In this document: piece by piece, positions 9,123 through 19,018 of the stretch
Layout: each line of letters starts with the position of its first letter
How positions within the stretch are numbered: position 1 is the stretch's first letter
Source of the DNA: CAZKUR01 sp964556005
GTDB lineage: Bacteria > Bacteroidota > Ignavibacteria > Ignavibacteriales > Ignavibacteriaceae
Reading direction: 5' to 3'
Length of the DNA: 64,000 nucleotides
NCBI GenBank assembly: GCA_964556005.1
Contig: CAZKUR010000010.1
Location: 1-64,000, forward strand
Program-made: the position numbers and the translations under genes
Notes under the pieces: generated by a model
Told to the model about the DNA's origin: nothing
The model's input: only the letters and a program-made list of their open reading frames with translations
Database searches by the model: none

Positions 9123-11561
9123 ATGAACTTTATAATTAAAAAAATACTTATAGTTTTAATATTCTCAATTCTTTTAACTAATTTAATTTTCTGCCAAAGA
9201 AAATCGTCATCAAATAAAAATAAAGGTACAATTACAGGCAAAGTATTTGACCAATCCACAAAAGCTCCAATTGAGTTTTCCAACGTAATTCTTTATAACC
9301 AAAAAGACAGTGTACAGGCCGCAGGCACAACAACAGATAAAAATGGAAAATTTATTCTAAATAATATCGGGTTTGGAAAATATTATTTGTTCGTGCAGTT
9401 TATGGGATATGCAAGAAAAGTTATCAACAACATTACAATCTCATCTACAAGTGTGAACCTTGATTTAGGAAATATTTATTTAAAAGAAGCCGCTTTAGCT
9501 CTAAAAAATGTAGTTGTTGAAGGGAAACGGTCGCCGATTTCGTACGAGCTTGATAAAAAAGTAATCGATGTAAGTCAGATGCATACAGCAATTTCCGGCA
9601 CTGCAGTAGATGTTTTGGAAAATGTTCCGTCGGTAAGCGTAGATATTGACGGGAATGTTAGCTTAAGAGGAAGTTCAAATTTTCAGGTTCTAATTAATGG
9701 TAAGCCTTCCGTGCTCGATGCACAGGATGCTTTACAGCAGATACCGGCAAGTGCAATAAAAAATATTGAACTTATTACAAATCCGTCGGCTAAGTACGAT
9801 GCAAGCGGGACATCCGGGATTATAAATATAGTGCTTAAGAAAAATACGGATCTTGGTGTTAGCGGGATTGTGGATTTAATGGGCGGAATAAATCAAAAAT
9901 ATGGCGGCAATATTATTCTTCAATACAAAACTCCTTCTATCGGATATGATTTTGGTTTGGATTTTAACCATCGTTTTTTCCCGGGCTCTAACAGTCAGGA
10001 AAAACAATTTATATTAGGAGATCATACTTCTTATCTTAAATCAAACGGTGATATGGTTTGGGGACATATCGTATCCGGTGTTAGAGGAGGAATAAATTTT
10101 GATTTAAGCAGCAGTGATAACCTGTCATTTGGAGGCAGGTACGGTTCAAGGTCTTTTAAAAGAAATGCGGCTTTGAATTATGAACAATGGTCTTTTTCAG
10201 ATCCGCAAAAATTTTATTATCTGGATAATACCAACCATAATCATTCAGGTTCATTTTATGATTTGAATGCAAACTACAATCACGTATTCGAAGAACCGGA
10301 AAACAAACTTACTATCGAGATGTTTTTTAGACACCGGAATAATAATGAAGCATCTAATTCCGCATCAACTCAAAACAGCACACAGATAAATGGAACAAAC
10401 ACAACTGAGCTGGGTCCGCAAAGCGAGCTTCGCGGGAAACTCGATTATTCTCTGCCGTTCAATAAAGATGAAAATTTTTCTGCCGGTATGGAATATTTCA
10501 GCAGGCTCAGAAAAGATATAAACTCACTTTATGTTTTTAATTCAACAGGAAATGTATATCAATTTCAGCCGCAATTCAGTCATACAAATGATTTTAACCG
10601 AACAAGATTTGCGGCATATTCGATGTTTTCAAATAAATGGGACAGCCTTGGAGTTCAAGTCGGATTTCGAACCGAATACACTTACCAGCTTGTAAAATTA
10701 GCAGATGCAAATCAACAATTCTCTTTAAGCAGATGGGATTATTTTCCTTCAATTCATTCTTCTTATAATCTTGCCGGCGGCACACAAATTATGGCGAGCT
10801 ATACGCGCAGGATTGAAAGACCCGACGGCGGAGACCTAGAACCTTTTTATAGTTGGTTCGATGCCAATAATGTCCGAATCGGAAATCCTTCGCTTAAACC
10901 TGAGCTTATCGATTCTTACGAAATTGGTTATCAAACTTTTTTCGGTGATGTTTCTTTTTCAAATGATTTTTATTACCGCTTCACCCACAACAAAATGGAA
11001 GACATAAATTCAGTTTATGCGGAGAATGTTACCCTCAGGTCGATTGCAAATGTTGGAACGGATTATTCTCTCGGTGCGGAATTTATGGTTTTGTTCAATC
11101 CTGTTAAATTTTGGCAATTTAATCTGATGGGAGATGTGTATGATTATAAAATTAAAGGTTCAATCTATAATCAATCATTTGCGCGTGAAAGCTTTGACTG
11201 GAGTTTAAAAAATAATAATGTGTTTAATATTACTACATCAACGGAGCTTCAAATAAATACAAGATATTACAGCCCATCGGTAACTGCCCAGGGTAAGTGG
11301 GAAGGTTTTTTCTCTACTGATTTAGCAGTAAAGCAGGATCTTATGTCAAAGAAATTGTCACTGACTTTACAGGTTAGAGACCTGCTGCATACGGGAAAAC
11401 GTGAATTTATTTCTCAAGGAACGGATTTTTACAATTACTTTTATTATACCAGGCAGGCACCAATGGTAATGCTTAATCTTAAATATAATTTCAATAATTA
11501 CAAAGAAAAACAACAATCCGGTGATAACGGGCAGGATAATAATAGCTCAGTAGGATATTAG
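9123..11561 (+). CDS. Outer-membrane beta-barrel receptor, TonB-receptor-like
   Basis: About 812 residues if the ATG at 9123 is used; the frame stays open to a TTG at 9099. The N-terminal hydrophobic segment ending ILLTNLIFCQ is a signal peptide. A CarboxypepD_reg-like domain follows (GTITGKVFDQSTKAPIEFSN, then LKEAALALKNVVVEG), then a plug domain (ENVPSVSVDIDGNVSLRGSS, LINGKPS, NPSAKYDASGTSGIINIVLK). The rest is a beta barrel of the type found in Bacteroidota PF14905 proteins. Such proteins usually move ligands or peptides across the outer membrane with TonB, but substrate is unknown. A second family member lies at 27038. The upstream two-component system may control it. Confidence 0.88.
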   Translation: MNFIIKKILIVLIFSILLTNLIFCQRKSSSNKNKGTITGKVFDQSTKAPIEFSNVILYNQKDSVQAAGTTTDKNGKFILNNIGFGKYYLFVQFMGYARKVINNITISSTSVNLDLGNIYLKEAALALKNVVVEGKRSPISYELDKKVIDVSQMHTAISGTAVDVLENVPSVSVDIDGNVSLRGSSNFQVLINGKPSVLDAQDALQQIPASAIKNIELITNPSAKYDASGTSGIINIVLKKNTDLGVSGIVDLMGGINQKYGGNIILQYKTPSIGYDFGLDFNHRFFPGSNSQEKQFILGDHTSYLKSNGDMVWGHIVSGVRGGINFDLSSSDNLSFGGRYGSRSFKRNAALNYEQWSFSDPQKFYYLDNTNHNHSGSFYDLNANYNHVFEEPENKLTIEMFFRHRNNNEASNSASTQNSTQINGTNTTELGPQSELRGKLDYSLPFNKDENFSAGMEYFSRLRKDINSLYVFNSTGNVYQFQPQFSHTNDFNRTRFAAYSMFSNKWDSLGVQVGFRTEYTYQLVKLADANQQFSLSRWDYFPSIHSSYNLAGGTQIMASYTRRIERPDGGDLEPFYSWFDANNVRIGNPSLKPELIDSYEIGYQTFFGDVSFSNDFYYRFTHNKMEDINSVYAENVTLRSIANVGTDYSLGAEFMVLFNPVKFWQFNLMGDVYDYKIKGSIYNQSFARESFDWSLKNNNVFNITTSTELQINTRYYSPSVTAQGKWEGFFSTDLAVKQDLMSKKLSLTLQVRDLLHTGKREFISQGTDFYNYFYYTRQAPMVMLNLKYNFNNYKEKQQSGDNGQDNNSSVGY

Positions 11562-11703
11562 TTTTTACAGAAAGATTAAATAATTATTTAAATTGAAAAT
11601 GATAAAATTAGATATTGCATTCTGTTTGGTATTTCACCTTCATTTCATATAGGGTCATTAAATTTGTTATAACAATAAAGAAAACTTTTAAAGGAGGTTT
11701 TAT

Positions 11704-12237
11704 ATGAAACTCATAGAAACAATAATTCTAACTTCATTTTTGGCAGCTGCATTTTTATTTATAACGAGCACAAATGCTTTTGCTCAAGAAAAAAAGATTA
11801 GCGAGAAGGAAGTTCCTGCGCCAGTGCTTAATTCATTTCATAATGCTTATCCAAAGGCCGTAATAAAAGGAACATCAATGGAAAAAGAGCACGGAAAAAC
11901 TTTTTACGAAATTGAAAGTATGGATGGTTCGCAAAGAAGAGACCTACTATATGCAAAAGATGGTAAAGTTGCCGAAGTAGAAGAAACTTTAGCTGCCAAG
12001 GACATACCTGATTTTGTTAAAAATTCAATTGTGAAAAAGTTTCCGAAGGGAGAAATTAATAGAGCAGAAAAAGTAACAAGTGGAGATAAAATCAGTTATG
12101 AGCTTCTGGTTAAGTCCGGTGATAAAAAAGCCGGGGTTGTACTTGATGCGAAAGGCAATATTCTGAAAGTTAAGAAGATGAAAAAGGAGAATGAGAAAGA
12201 AGAGAAAAGCGAAAAAGAAGAAAAAGATAATGATTAA
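11704..12237 (+). CDS. Secreted PepSY-like domain protein
   Basis: 177 residues with a signal peptide (cleavage near NAFAQ, about residue 28) and a strong AAAGGAGG ribosome site. Two PepSY-like repeats follow: VPAPVLNSFHNAYPKAVIKG with EIESMDGSQRRDLLYAKDGK, then IPDFVKNSIVKKFPKGEINR with YELLVKSGDKKAGVVLDAKG. The tail from about residue 155 is almost only Lys and Glu. Periplasmic PepSY-like proteins are often next to two-component systems and metal-efflux genes, as here. Biochemical role unknown. Confidence 0.8.
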   Translation: MKLIETIILTSFLAAAFLFITSTNAFAQEKKISEKEVPAPVLNSFHNAYPKAVIKGTSMEKEHGKTFYEIESMDGSQRRDLLYAKDGKVAEVEETLAAKDIPDFVKNSIVKKFPKGEINRAEKVTSGDKISYELLVKSGDKKAGVVLDAKGNILKVKKMKKENEKEEKSEKEEKDND

Positions 12238-12274
12238 ATTTAATATTATCTATAATAAATAAACTGAGGTCAAT

Positions 12275-13387
12275 ATGAAGAAAATAATTCTTATTCTCTG
12301 TTCAATATTTCTTTTAGTGCCAATAGTGATATTGCCTCAAACATCACCATATAAAGTTGCGAGTAAAATTAATATCGGCGGAGAAGGCTGGTGGGATTAT
12401 GCATCAATTGATGTTCCGTCTCAAAGATTATATATCTCACATGCAACAAGGCTTCATATAATTGATTTGAAGACAAATAAAGTTATAGGCGAAATTGATA
12501 ATCTGAATGGAGTCCATGGTGCCGTTTTTGCAGATGAGTTAAATAAAGGTTTTATAAGCAACGGAAGAAGTGATACCGTTACTGTTTTTAATTTAAAAAC
12601 TCTTAAGACAACCGGAAACATACATGTTACGGGAAAAGATCCCGATGCAATAGTATATGATTCGTTTACAAAAAGAGTTTTTACAATCAACGGACGCAGT
12701 TCAAATGTTACGGCTATTGATGCTAAAACGAATAAAATTATCGGCACAATTGAATTAGACGGCAGACCGGAATTNNNNNNNNNNCGACCTTTTTAATTTT
12801 TCTAAAGAGAGAACACTATCTTTCATAAAAGCAATTTCGAAAAGCCAAGCAAGCCCAAACTGGAGAGCATTATGTAGAGTAGAAAATCTAGACGAAAATT
12901 TGCTGTATCAAATGAAAAGGGTTTGATGTATATAAACCTTGAAGATAAAAGTCAGATAGAACTTTTCAATACAATGACATTGAAAACAATTAAAACATGG
13001 CCGCTGTCTCCGGGAGAAGGTCCTTCAGGCTTAGCTATAGATTTGAAAAATAATATTCTGTTTTCAGGTTGTCATAATAAATTAATGGTTGTTGTAAATG
13101 CAGAAACTGGAAAAATTATTACGACATTACCAATTGGAGGTCATGTAGATGGTTGTGCTTTCGATCCCGGTACTAATTTAGCATTTAGTTCGAACGGAGA
13201 AGGCAGCTTAACAATTATCAAAGAAGTATCGCCGAAAGAATTTAAAGTGGTTGATAATTTTGCCACTGAAAAAGGTTTAAGGACAATGGCTCTTGATCCG
13301 GCTACAAATAAGATATATTTACCCGGAATGCTCGAAGGAAAAAATAATGAAAAAAGCTTTGGAGTATTGATTTTGGTGAAGGAATAG
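12275..13387 (+). CDS. YncE-family beta-propeller protein, broken by an assembly gap
   Basis: Secreted seven-bladed-type propeller with repeats such as NGRSDTVTVFNLKTLKTTGN and NGRSSNVTAIDAKTNKIIGT. The signal peptide is MKKIILILCSIFLLVPIVIL. The frame is open to 12774, then come ten N and 116 bases of unrelated sequence. The propeller resumes at 12901. Joining base 12774 directly to 12901 restores GAA-TTT-GCT (Glu-Phe-Ala) in frame and yields one uninterrupted protein of about 328 residues, normal for this family. The gene is therefore most likely intact in the organism and damaged only in the assembly. Family members bind DNA or peptides or are uncharacterised; function is unknown. Confidence 0.85.
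12775..12784. other. Assembly gap (10 N)
   Basis: Ten consecutive undetermined bases inside the propeller gene. The frame analysis of the two sides suggests that no real sequence is missing here; see the entry for the segment that follows. Confidence 0.99.
12785..12896 (+). other. Segment foreign to the surrounding gene, probable contig-end artefact
   Basis: This stretch cannot be read as part of the propeller in its frame (stop codon after three residues), but another frame is open throughout and reads DLFNFSKERTLSFIKAISKS and onward into SQASPNWRALCRVENLDENL, which looks like genuine protein-coding sequence from some other gene. It is bounded by AATT on both sides (12771-12774 and 12897-12900). 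I do not recognise the encoded family. A chimeric contig end is more likely than a natural insertion. Confidence 0.65.
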
Positions 13388-13399
13388 TTTTAGGTTTGC

Positions 13400-13464
13400 A
13401 ACCTTCGAGTGGTAAGCAGCCTTAGCGGTTTCCCTTTGTTTAGCGCCTGCTACCATCGAAGGTT
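13400..13464 (+). terminator. Long hairpin after the propeller gene
   Basis: AACCTTCGAGTGGTAAGCAG at 13400-13419 pairs with CTGCTACCATCGAAGGTT at 13447-13464 with two one-base bulges, followed by ATTTTAATT. It sits 12 bases after the stop of the propeller gene and before the TolC gene, so a transcription terminator is the simplest reading. Confidence 0.65.
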
Positions 13465-13570
13465 ATTTTAATTCGCTCACAGATAGTTTCTCAATACTTC
13501 ATAATGTCTTAAATTTGGAATTAAATAAATTAGAAATTCGTTTATTATAAGTACAAGAAATTATTTATAG

Positions 13571-14839
13571 ATGAAATTACGAAAAATATTATTTTTACTT
13601 GCCTTCCTCACAAATATTATTTATGCCCAGTATAATCTTAATTATTTCATTGATAAAGCATTAAATAATTCTCCTATCATAAAAGATTTTGGAAACTTAT
13701 ACCTCATTAACAATCTTCAAGGCAAATTAGACGAAGCGCAGAATTCGGCATTCAATGTTTATCTTACGAGCAATGTTTTATTTGCACCGTATTTCAATAA
13801 TAATGGTACATTGTTTACTCCTAATCCTTCCCCGAATGCAATAGGTTATGATGCGGCTGTAACTAACGGTGGATTATACTCTGCTCAGATAAATTTGGAT
13901 AAAAATATTTTTAACGGCGGACTCCTTGACGCTCTAAAAGAACAAAGAATGATTGAAGGTAAAAATTATAAGAACCAATCATCAACTGAAAAGCATAATC
14001 TACAGAAGCAAATCACAGATCAATATTTAAGCACACTCGAATACTTAATGCTTTATAACCTGTCTGAAGAAACCGTAAGTAATCTTAACAGTCAATTAAA
14101 GATAACGAGTAATCTTGTTGCAAACGGATATGCAAAAGCACAGGACTACCTACTGCTTAAAGTGGAATTGAAAACACAGCAAATTGATCTTGAACAAACA
14201 TGGCAGAATTATAAAAGCGGATTGGTACAACTTTATGCTTTCTGCGGAATAAAAGATACACAAACCGTAAAAATAGATTCTGTAAACCTGAGTTTGTCTA
14301 AAACACCGGCCGAATCAAATTTTCTTACACAATATTACCTTGACAGCTTAACAACTGCAAGCAAACAAAAAGTATTTGAAACCAAATACCAGCCGCAGGT
14401 TGATGTGTTTTTTAATGCGGGATTGAATGCTGTTGAGTTAAACGATATTCAAAGGAAATTCGGAATGAGTGCGGGAATAAATTTTTCACTGCCTATTCTT
14501 GACGGCGACCAGAAAAGCATTACAAGACAGCAGGCATATATTGCGGAACAAACTTTAACTGACTATAAAAAATTTCTTTCTGAAAATATTAATGTAAAGA
14601 GAAAAGATGCGGAAACCAGGTTAAAATTATTAAGAAAAAATCTTTCGGAGATGGATGGACAAATTAAAGATTATGAACAAATACTTGATTTATCGGAAAA
14701 ACAAATGCAGCAGGGAAATCTATCGATGGTAGAGTATTTAACATTAATCAAAAGTGATATTGATCTTAAAAAGAACGCTATTACAACTCAAATAAATTAT
14801 CAGCTTGAAATTAGCAACTATAATTATTGGAATTGGTAG
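13571..14839 (+). CDS. TolC-family outer-membrane efflux protein
   Basis: 422 residues with signal peptide (MKLRKILFLLAFLTNIIYAQ). Long heptad-like helices at about 115-230 and 330-420 (for example NLNSQLKITSNLVANGYAKA and LDLSEKQMQQGNLSMVEYLT) are the two alpha-hairpins of a TolC protomer, and the conserved NG-Y-K and G-N-S-x-x-E-Y/L patterns are visible. It forms the outer-membrane duct of a tripartite pump. The adaptor (14972) and RND permease (15952) follow on the same strand, making a full pump operon. Confidence 0.88.
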   Translation: MKLRKILFLLAFLTNIIYAQYNLNYFIDKALNNSPIIKDFGNLYLINNLQGKLDEAQNSAFNVYLTSNVLFAPYFNNNGTLFTPNPSPNAIGYDAAVTNGGLYSAQINLDKNIFNGGLLDALKEQRMIEGKNYKNQSSTEKHNLQKQITDQYLSTLEYLMLYNLSEETVSNLNSQLKITSNLVANGYAKAQDYLLLKVELKTQQIDLEQTWQNYKSGLVQLYAFCGIKDTQTVKIDSVNLSLSKTPAESNFLTQYYLDSLTTASKQKVFETKYQPQVDVFFNAGLNAVELNDIQRKFGMSAGINFSLPILDGDQKSITRQQAYIAEQTLTDYKKFLSENINVKRKDAETRLKLLRKNLSEMDGQIKDYEQILDLSEKQMQQGNLSMVEYLTLIKSDIDLKKNAITTQINYQLEISNYNYWNW

Positions 14840-14971
14840 TGCTCGATACTCAATCCGGGTTTCTCGATACTTGTTACTCTGGATGCTCGATGCAAAGCGC
14901 ATAGCACAAAGTGCAAAAAAAATTAAGATTTTGTAAATATAAAATTTAATTTATGGAGCTTTTAATAATAA

Positions 14972-15955
14972 ATGGAAATAGAAAAATTTATCTATTGTGA
15001 AAATCGTTTATATAAAAAAAGTGCATTTAAATATTTAATGCATAAAATATTATTGATCTTTTTTTCACTTATTATCCCTTTATTTCTTATTTCATGCGGC
15101 GGGAATGAAGATAAAAGTGGAAACGAGGTGAATAACGGAACTCCCGTTACAATTACTCATCCGCAGTTAATGAATCTGAAAGCAACACTCGAATTAAACG
15201 GAAATACTGTTTTTTTAAATAAAGAGATAATAAGATCTACGTTCGACGGATTCATTGAAAAAGAATTTAAAAATATCGGCGATAATGTAAAACCGGGTGA
15301 TAATTTATTTCAAATTAAAACTAAAGAATCGGCCGCAAACGATACATTAAAAATAAACCTGGGAAATCAAACCTTTCACGGAGTGGTTTATATAAAGGCT
15401 AATTCAAATGGGGTCCTTTCGGAATTAAATTATCATGCAGGAGATTATGTAACTACAGGTGAACAAATTGCCATCGTTTCAAATCCATCTTCTCTTAGAA
15501 TAAAATTGAACGTACCCTATGAAGATGTTTTAAAAGTGAAAATAGGAAAAGAATGCGAAATAAATCTTCCCGATGGAGTCATTATTCCTGGAATCATTGA
15601 AAAAAATGTACCTGCAGTTGATCCTGTTACACAAACTCAAATATTTTATATAAAACTTAATTATTACCGCGATATCCCGGAAAGCCTAAATGTGATGGTG
15701 AAAATTCCGTACGAAAATTTTAAGAATGCAACCGTGCTTCCGAAATCTTCTTTAATTACCAATGTTACGGAAGACTCTTTTTGGATTATGAAATTAGTTA
15801 ACGATACAACTGCAATCAGAGTGGATGTCACAAAAGGAATTGAAAACGACAGCGTTGCTCAAATAATAAGTCCCAAGCTAGATACGACTGAAAAGATAAT
15901 TTTAACCGGCGCATACGGCTTACCCGATACAGCTAAAGTTGAGATCATCAAATGA
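14972..15955 (+). CDS. RND efflux periplasmic adaptor lipoprotein (HlyD/MFP family)
   Basis: Lipoprotein linking the permease to TolC. A lipobox LFLISC follows a hydrophobic stretch; the internal ATG at 15038 gives a cleaner signal peptide (MHKILLIFFSLIIPLFLISC) than the ATG at 14972, so 15038 may be the true start. A barrel-sandwich/lipoyl half (FIEKEFKNIGDNVKPGDNLF, then GVLSELNYHAGDYVTTGEQI) is followed by a beta-barrel domain and a membrane-proximal domain. The coiled-coil hairpin between lipoyl halves is very short. The stop overlaps the permease start (ATGA), so the two are translationally coupled. Confidence 0.85.
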   Translation: MEIEKFIYCENRLYKKSAFKYLMHKILLIFFSLIIPLFLISCGGNEDKSGNEVNNGTPVTITHPQLMNLKATLELNGNTVFLNKEIIRSTFDGFIEKEFKNIGDNVKPGDNLFQIKTKESAANDTLKINLGNQTFHGVVYIKANSNGVLSELNYHAGDYVTTGEQIAIVSNPSSLRIKLNVPYEDVLKVKIGKECEINLPDGVIIPGIIEKNVPAVDPVTQTQIFYIKLNYYRDIPESLNVMVKIPYENFKNATVLPKSSLITNVTEDSFWIMKLVNDTTAIRVDVTKGIENDSVAQIISPKLDTTEKIILTGAYGLPDTAKVEIIK

Positions 15956-18900
15956 ATAATTTTTATGTTAAATACAAAAGTCCGATTGCGGTTATATTAA
16001 TTATAATTTTATTGGGCGGAATTTATTCGTTTATGCATATTCAATCAGCGTTATTTCCGAATATTACTTTTCCTAAAATTAAAGTCATAGCGGATAACGG
16101 CGAGCAACCCGTAGATAAAATGACCGTTACTGTAACCGTTCCACTGGAGAATGCAATTAAAAGAGTGCCGGGGCTTAATTTAATTAGAAGTGCAACGAGT
16201 AGAGGAAGCTGTGAGATTTCGGCTTTCTTCGATTGGAATTCGGATATTAATTTAGACAAGCAGCGAATCGAGGCCAGGATAAATGAAATAAAACAAAACC
16301 TGCCGCAGGGAATCGATATTTCAATTGAAAGAATGAATCCTTCTATTTTTCCTATTATGGGATTTTCAATTTCAGGAAAAGGTTACAGTCAGATTGATTT
16401 AAGAAACATTGCAGAGTATACGGTAAAACCTTTTTTATCCAGGATACCGGGTATTTCTGAAATAGGAGTCGGAGGTGGGAAAGTTGAAGAATACCATGTT
16501 ATTTTGGATCCGTCTAAGCTTAGCAATTTAAAAATTACACCTCAAACAGTTGCAGATAAAATTTCTGCTTCGAATTTTATTTCTTCAACTGGTTTTATAA
16601 ATAATTACGACAGGCTGTATCTAACTCTTACCGAAGCTACTCAAAACAGTAAAGAAGAATTGCAGAACCTCGTAATTATAAATACTCCTCAAAGAGTAAT
16701 TAGATTAAAAGATATATCTAAAGTTGAAATAGGTTCCGAGAGAAGTTATGTAAAAATAAAAGCAAACGGGAAGATTGTTCCAACCATTCATATTCTAAAA
16801 CAGCCTAATGCAAATCTACTTGAAGTTGTAAGCTCAATAGAAAAAGAACTTCCGAAGCTTCAAAAAATACTACCTAAAGGAGTTGTGCTGCGACCTTTTT
16901 ATAATCAGGCTGAATTCGTTTCCGATGCCATCGGTAGTGTTAGAGATGTTGTATGGGTTGGCTTGTTACTTGCAATTTTTATTACAATAATATTCCTTAA
17001 ATCTTTCAAAGCAAGCTCGGTAATTTTAGTAACAATTCCTATTACACTATGCCTAACTTTTATAGTGTTGTATGCTATCGGGTATACAATTAATATAATG
17101 ACAATCGGATCAATTGCCGCTGCGATCGGTCTTATTATCGATGATGCAATAGTAATAGTTGAGCAGATACATCGTACGCATGAAGAGAATCCTGAAGAGA
17201 GCAGCACTACTTTAGTATCAAAAGCCATAAAATATTTGCTCCCGGCAATGGTCGGTTCCTCATTAAGTACTATAGTAATTTTCCTTCCGTTTTTCTTGAT
17301 GGGCGGTGTTGCCGGCGCATACTTCAAAGTATTAACAAATGCGATGATAATTACACTTGTTTGTTCTTATTTTGTTACCTGGATCGGGCTTCCAGTAATC
17401 TATATTCTGTTTACAAAAAAAGGATCTTCTTTAGTTAAGCATAAAGAAATAAAGCAAAGAAATTGGGTTTACTTTTTCATTCACAAAGCATGGATATCGA
17501 TAGTTTTCATAATCTTTTTAATTGCGTTTTCATATTATTTAATTCCCAAACTACCCTCAGGATTTTTACCTAAAATGGATGAAGGATCAATTGTTCTTGA
17601 TTTTGTCAGCCCGCCCGGTACTTCATTGGAAGGAACGGATAGGATGCTTGATGTAGTTGATCATATCTTGCAAACAACGCCTGAGGTTCAGTCATTCTCA
17701 CGCCAGATAGGAACACAGAACGGTTTTTTTATAACCGAACCTAATACTGGTGACTATACAATTCAGCTAAAGAAAAATAGGCATTTAACAACTGAAGAAG
17801 TTGCCGATAAAATTAGGAAAAGAGTTGAAGCAAAACTTCCGGCACTTCAAGTTGACTTCGGACAAATTATTGAAGATATGCTTGGTGATTTAATCGCTAC
17901 TAAGCAGCCGATTTCAATAAAAGTTTTTGGTGATGATCAGGCAAAACTTCAAGAGCTTGCAGAAAAAATTTCCGACATTGTTGAAAATACGAGAGGTACC
18001 GCAGATGTATTTAACGGGATAACCATTGCCGGTCCAAATATAATTTTTCAGCCGAAAAATGCTGAACTCGCTCAGTACGGATTAACCCCGAGCGAATTAC
18101 AATATCAAATAAATACAAAAATTAAAGGTACGGTTGTAGGCAATGTGCTTGGACAAAACCAGCTCTTTAGTATTAGAATGTTTGATGGAAAACTGCTCAA
18201 CTCTTTAGCTGACATTAAAAACAGTTTTATTTCTCTCAACAACGGTGAGGTTAAACCCATTAACGAATTTACCAAAATAAAATTCGTTAAAGGCGTAGCC
18301 GAAGTTGACAGGGAAAATTTAAAACAGGAATACGATATAGTTGCAAGATTAAATAACCGTGATTTAGGAAGCACTATTGCAGAACTTCAAAAGAAAATAG
18401 GGAAAGAAGTTAAATTACCGGCTGGATATGAAATAGTATACGGCGGTGCTTATGAGCAGCAGCAGAAAGCATTCAGTGATTTGTTGAATATACTCATTTT
18501 AGCTGTACTTTTGGTTTTTACTGTTTCTCTCTTTCTATTCAGGAAAATTAGAGTTTCAATATCAATTATTTTTATTGCAATTTTAGGAATTGCAGGCAGT
18601 TTCCTTGCTTTATTTATTACCGGTACTCCTCTTAATGTAGGAAGCTATACCGGTATTATTATGATTGTTGGTATCATCGGTGAGAATTCAATTTTTATTT
18701 ATCTCCAGTATATCGACTCTAAAACCAGAATTGTAGAAAAAGAAGATTCAATTGTAAACTCTATTTCATTAAGATTGCGTCCAACATTAATGACAGCCTT
18801 TGGAGCAATTACAGCGTTACTTCCTTTAGCTCTTGGTATCGGTACCGGCGCACAAATGCATCAGCCTTTGGCAATTGCAATAATAGGAGGTTTTATAATT

Positions 18901-18957
18901 GCGCTGCCGTTGCTGCTAATTGTGCTGCCGACAATATTAAAACTTATTGAGAAGTAA
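15952..18957 (+). CDS. RND-family efflux permease
   Basis: 1001 residues, about 12 transmembrane helices and two large periplasmic loops. The proton-relay pair Asp397-Asp398 lies in IGLIIDDAIVIVEQIH of helix 4. FFLMGGVAGAYFK and the C-terminal half (ENSIFIYLQY, RLRPTLMTAFGAITALLPLA) complete the fold. Divergence from the classical HAE-1 VEN motif (here VEQ) places it among less-characterised RND pumps. It uses the adaptor and TolC encoded just upstream. The last ~115 bases recur, diverged, at 19963 and 26239. Substrate unknown; the linked OmpR-type system hints at envelope stress or metals. Confidence 0.9.
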   Translation: MNNFYVKYKSPIAVILIIILLGGIYSFMHIQSALFPNITFPKIKVIADNGEQPVDKMTVTVTVPLENAIKRVPGLNLIRSATSRGSCEISAFFDWNSDINLDKQRIEARINEIKQNLPQGIDISIERMNPSIFPIMGFSISGKGYSQIDLRNIAEYTVKPFLSRIPGISEIGVGGGKVEEYHVILDPSKLSNLKITPQTVADKISASNFISSTGFINNYDRLYLTLTEATQNSKEELQNLVIINTPQRVIRLKDISKVEIGSERSYVKIKANGKIVPTIHILKQPNANLLEVVSSIEKELPKLQKILPKGVVLRPFYNQAEFVSDAIGSVRDVVWVGLLLAIFITIIFLKSFKASSVILVTIPITLCLTFIVLYAIGYTINIMTIGSIAAAIGLIIDDAIVIVEQIHRTHEENPEESSTTLVSKAIKYLLPAMVGSSLSTIVIFLPFFLMGGVAGAYFKVLTNAMIITLVCSYFVTWIGLPVIYILFTKKGSSLVKHKEIKQRNWVYFFIHKAWISIVFIIFLIAFSYYLIPKLPSGFLPKMDEGSIVLDFVSPPGTSLEGTDRMLDVVDHILQTTPEVQSFSRQIGTQNGFFITEPNTGDYTIQLKKNRHLTTEEVADKIRKRVEAKLPALQVDFGQIIEDMLGDLIATKQPISIKVFGDDQAKLQELAEKISDIVENTRGTADVFNGITIAGPNIIFQPKNAELAQYGLTPSELQYQINTKIKGTVVGNVLGQNQLFSIRMFDGKLLNSLADIKNSFISLNNGEVKPINEFTKIKFVKGVAEVDRENLKQEYDIVARLNNRDLGSTIAELQKKIGKEVKLPAGYEIVYGGAYEQQQKAFSDLLNILILAVLLVFTVSLFLFRKIRVSISIIFIAILGIAGSFLALFITGTPLNVGSYTGIIMIVGIIGENSIFIYLQYIDSKTRIVEKEDSIVNSISLRLRPTLMTAFGAITALLPLALGIGTGAQMHQPLAIAIIGGFIIALPLLLIVLPTILKLIEK

Positions 18958-19018
18958 CTCATTCAATTCATTAGGTTTAGTATTTAAGTGTTCATAACAT
19001 CGATAAAAAAGATTTATT

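Noticed and set aside
15952..18957. Metal-type (HME) RND assignment for the first pump
   Set aside because: Helix 4 reads DDAIVIVEQ and lacks the additional acid pattern expected for HME pumps, so substrate class was left open.
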